The translations under genes and the position numbers were made by a program. The notes below the pieces were generated by a model. That model was given only the letters and a program-made list of their open reading frames with translations. It searched no databases and had not been told where the DNA came from. Source: Sporosarcina sp. FSL W7-1349 (GTDB lineage: Bacteria > Bacillota > Bacilli > Bacillales_A > Planococcaceae). From it: a stretch of DNA of 64,000 nucleotides. The DNA lies in NCBI RefSeq assembly GCF_038003045.1, contig NZ_JBBOOK010000003.1, forward strand, positions 1 through 64,000, written 5' to 3'. Below are positions 62,276 to 64,000 of the stretch, piece by piece (the stretch's first letter is position 1; every line of letters begins with the position of its first letter).

Positions 62276-62518
62276 ATGGAAAACAACTATTCGTATGCTG
62301 AATTCTTGAAAGCCGTTGGTAAAAACAGTTCATCGCTCCAAGCGGAAAAATTGTTGAATGAAATCTACATGGATCTGTTTCTCAAACATATTCACCGGGA
62401 GCAAACGAAAAAAAGGCTCGTACAGTTAATTGATGATGCGCTTGACCGTCGGGATGAAAAGGCATTTCTGTTGTACACAGAAAGCCTTGCTAAATTGGAA
62501 AACCAAGAACAAGAATAA
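62276..62518 (+). CDS. IDEAL-domain protein
   Basis: This 80-residue protein has the IDEAL domain in its second half (LFLKHIHREQTKKRLVQLID then ALDRRDEKAFLLYT). The N-terminal part is polar. Small IDEAL proteins occur in Bacillales, and the domain was named after its conserved residues; the role is unknown, with links to adaptor proteins and competence (ComK-degradation or UPF0302 neighbours). The ATG follows AGAGGTG. A terminator follows. Confidence 0.85.
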   Translation: MENNYSYAEFLKAVGKNSSSLQAEKLLNEIYMDLFLKHIHREQTKKRLVQLIDDALDRRDEKAFLLYTESLAKLENQEQE

Positions 62519-62527
62519 ACTTGAAAC

Positions 62528-62560
62528 GAAACGCCGCATATGCAACATGCGGCGTTTTAG
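62528..62560 (+). terminator. Terminator of the IDEAL-domain gene
   Basis: The stem AAACGCCGCAT / ATGCGGCGTTT is followed by a short AT-rich tail. The gap up to 62672 shows no gene. Confidence 0.8.
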
Positions 62561-62673
62561 TATGTAAAAAAAAGGTTCGACCCATAGAAGGCTATTTTAA
62601 AGTTACTCTATGATACATGATACATGGTGTACAGCCTATTTTCCTAGCTACCATGTTGCGTCTGATCCACCTA

Positions 62674-62705
62674 AAAAAAGTCAGCCCATTAGTCAGGCTG
62701 ACTTT
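62674..62705 (-). terminator. Terminator of the phosphoribosyltransferase-permease operon
   Basis: On the minus strand AAAGTCAGCC / GGCTGACTTT followed by a T run lies just after the stop codon at 62713. Confidence 0.87.
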
Positions 62706-62712
62706 AACTTAT

Positions 62713-63264
62713 TTACTCACCGTTTTCATTCACAATTAGTGGTAGTTTCTCTAGAAAAATGATATCGTCCCGATCGGCTGCGTCGCCTTCTGCTAAAATG
62801 GCGGCTTGGGCTACGATGTTTGCGCCTGCGCTTTCTACAAGTTCTGCGAGCGCGCGAAGGGATTCACCAGTGCTGATGACGTCATCAATCAAGGCGACGC
62901 GTTTCCCTTTGATGAAATCTGCATCAAGTCGATCGAGGCAGAGGAATTGTTCTTGTTTTGTAGTAATGGAATTTACTTTGGTAATCAAAGGACTCTCCAT
63001 ATAGGATTTCACTGATTTCCTTGCGACGATATAGCGTGGCATTTCCAGAAGTTTTGACAACTCATGGACAAATGGAATTCCTTTTGCTTCAGCTGTGATG
63101 AGAATGTCAACGGCTGGCAATTTTTCTACTAGTAATGGTGCAGCGACAGTAACCATTTCTGTATCCCCAAGAAGAACAAAACTTGCAATGCTTACTGACT
63201 CGGAAATGGGAATGATGGGAAGCTCTCTTGTTAATCCGCCAACCTCAAGTGTGTATGTTTTCAT
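62713..63264 (-). CDS. Phosphoribosyltransferase (adenine/xanthine-type)
   Basis: This 183-residue type I phosphoribosyltransferase has the PRPP-binding motif VALIDDVISTGESL (about 122-135) and an N-terminal flap region. The sequence ITAEAKGIPFVHELSKLL resembles the Apt/Xpt family's base-side loop. It likely salvages a purine base with PRPP. It follows the permease gene by 12 bases, and the pair forms an uptake-salvage unit. It is not the usual 170-residue Apt, so the base is not settled. Confidence 0.82.
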   Translation of the reverse strand: MKTYTLEVGGLTRELPIIPISESVSIASFVLLGDTEMVTVAAPLLVEKLPAVDILITAEAKGIPFVHELSKLLEMPRYIVARKSVKSYMESPLITKVNSITTKQEQFLCLDRLDADFIKGKRVALIDDVISTGESLRALAELVESAGANIVAQAAILAEGDAADRDDIIFLEKLPLIVNENGE

Positions 63265-63276
63265 AGTGATCCTCCA

Positions 63277-64000
63277 TTAGAAACCGAAAAGATTTATTAA
63301 AAATTGTATGATGATACCGGATAGCATGCCAAGGAAAGGATCTGTAATAGCAGTGACGATCATGGTGATGCCGCCGACAATACCAGTACCCGCACCTTCA
63401 CCCGTCAATGCTGTGATAGCATTACTTGGAAGCGTAACGATCGCACCGAGGACGAATAAAAAGCCTGCAATGGAAGCGCTCGGTACATATTTCCCGATCT
63501 TAGGAAGTAGACCTGTAACCAAGATAATGGCCATTAAAACCATCATCAAGACCCCGGACCAGACAGCATGAGGTGCACTTGCTGTTGCTGAAATGACAAT
63601 TTCTACGGGAGCTCCTCCGAATAGGGAAGACACCATGTCCGCTAAACTACTGATAATCGTTATGATATCCACATTGACACTTGAATTCGCGATCTCGCCG
63701 TTTATTTTACCGAAAGCGATATTAGCTCCGATGTTTAAACAGACCATTGCCAACGCCCCACGAATGACCATAGGATTTACAATTAATTTTTGTAAGTGAA
63801 ATCCTTCTTTAATGGCGGGCCGTTCGGTTGAATCCTTGCTTTCTTTTTTCAGAAAAGCATAGACGATGCTGGAAAGGATAACCGATGCTGTAATGGTATA
63901 AACTAAATCCTTCGTTGCAAAATAGACGATCAGTGCGCTAAACATAGAAGTAATACCAACGATGCGATCGCTTTTCGCCATATCCCATGCCACTTTAGAT
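63277..64000 (-). CDS. Probable nucleobase permease (NCS2-like), N-terminus cut by window edge
   Basis: This open frame runs through the window edge, so only about 240 C-terminal residues are seen. It has six or seven helices and Gly/Pro breaks. The stretch SLFGGAPVEIVISATASAPH resembles the conserved FGTSPTSAYVESS region of NCS2/AzgA permeases. It lies upstream of a phosphoribosyltransferase in the same operon, which supports purine transport. It is distant from the permease at 7499-8800. Confidence 0.75.
   Translation of the reverse strand, partial: SKVAWDMAKSDRIVGITSMFSALIVYFATKDLVYTITASVILSSIVYAFLKKESKDSTERPAIKEGFHLQKLIVNPMVIRGALAMVCLNIGANIAFGKINGEIANSSVNVDIITIISSLADMVSSLFGGAPVEIVISATASAPHAVWSGVLMMVLMAIILVTGLLPKIGKYVPSASIAGFLFVLGAIVTLPSNAITALTGEGAGTGIVGGITMIVTAITDPFLGMLSGIIIQFLINLFGF

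Overview
The window reads as chromosomal DNA of a low-to-moderate GC endospore-forming Bacillales species, most likely a Planococcaceae member close to Sporosarcina. Three things support this. The tRNA order matches the large Bacillus subtilis trnD-type cluster. The block hemZ-yhaR ... yhaQP-yhaONM-prsA-hpr-yhaH-trpP-ecsAB resembles the B. subtilis yha/ecs region. TTG and GTG starts behind strong Shine-Dalgarno (SD) sites are very common. Family names come from recognised motifs and gene order; no database search was possible.

Layout: 1-2050 holds a sigma-A promoter, a 5S rRNA gene and 16 tRNA genes. 2290-3765 holds an ECF sigma factor with its own ECF-type promoter and a membrane-anchored partner. 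3939-17900 is housekeeping: a B3/B4-domain protein, QueG, TrmL, a purine permease with a PurBox-like operator, a soluble chemoreceptor, RluA, a DsbB/thioredoxin pair, a YhcX-like GNAT-nitrilase fusion, a CDF transporter, a CorC/HlyC protein and several small proteins. 17940-23780 holds a MITE-like repeat, malate synthase G, a flavin-fold stress protein, an orphan metal-receptor fold protein, YheB and YheA.

23817-42743 is the main metabolic island. A CBS-PAS-AAA-Fis sigma-54 activator is divergent from a perfect -24/-12 promoter, which leads into about 14 co-oriented genes: carboxyltransferase, biotin carrier, split AtuA, two acyl-CoA dehydrogenases, four acyl-CoA ligases, MaoC, enoyl-CoA hydratases, a Na+/solute symporter and a small membrane partner. 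Together they could import, activate, dehydrogenate, hydrate and carboxylate a branched or isoprenoid-like acid. No biotin carboxylase is present. The stretch 37500-41166 looks AT-richer than its flanks and may be a later insertion.

42890-64000 returns to core genes: hemZ, yhaR with a FadR-like operator, an RsbR-like STAS protein behind a sigma-B-type promoter, mgsA, yhzD, an XRE regulator with a 40-bp dyad operator, the yhaQP ABC exporter, yhaO-yhaN-yhaM, prsA, a YjcZ-type miniprotein, a candidate structured RNA, hpr, yhaH, trpP with a TRAP-type GAG repeat leader, ecsA-ecsB, an IDEAL protein, a phosphoribosyltransferase and a permease cut by the window edge.

The most unusual non-coding signal is a dispersed repeat family built of about 21-bp units grouped in fours (about 83 bp), found at three intergenic sites (13.5, 16.4 and 47.2-47.9 kb). 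Others are a hairpin with an in-frame short reading frame ahead of the CorC gene, MITE-like elements with exchangeable central hairpins, and a structured RNA after the YjcZ-like gene.
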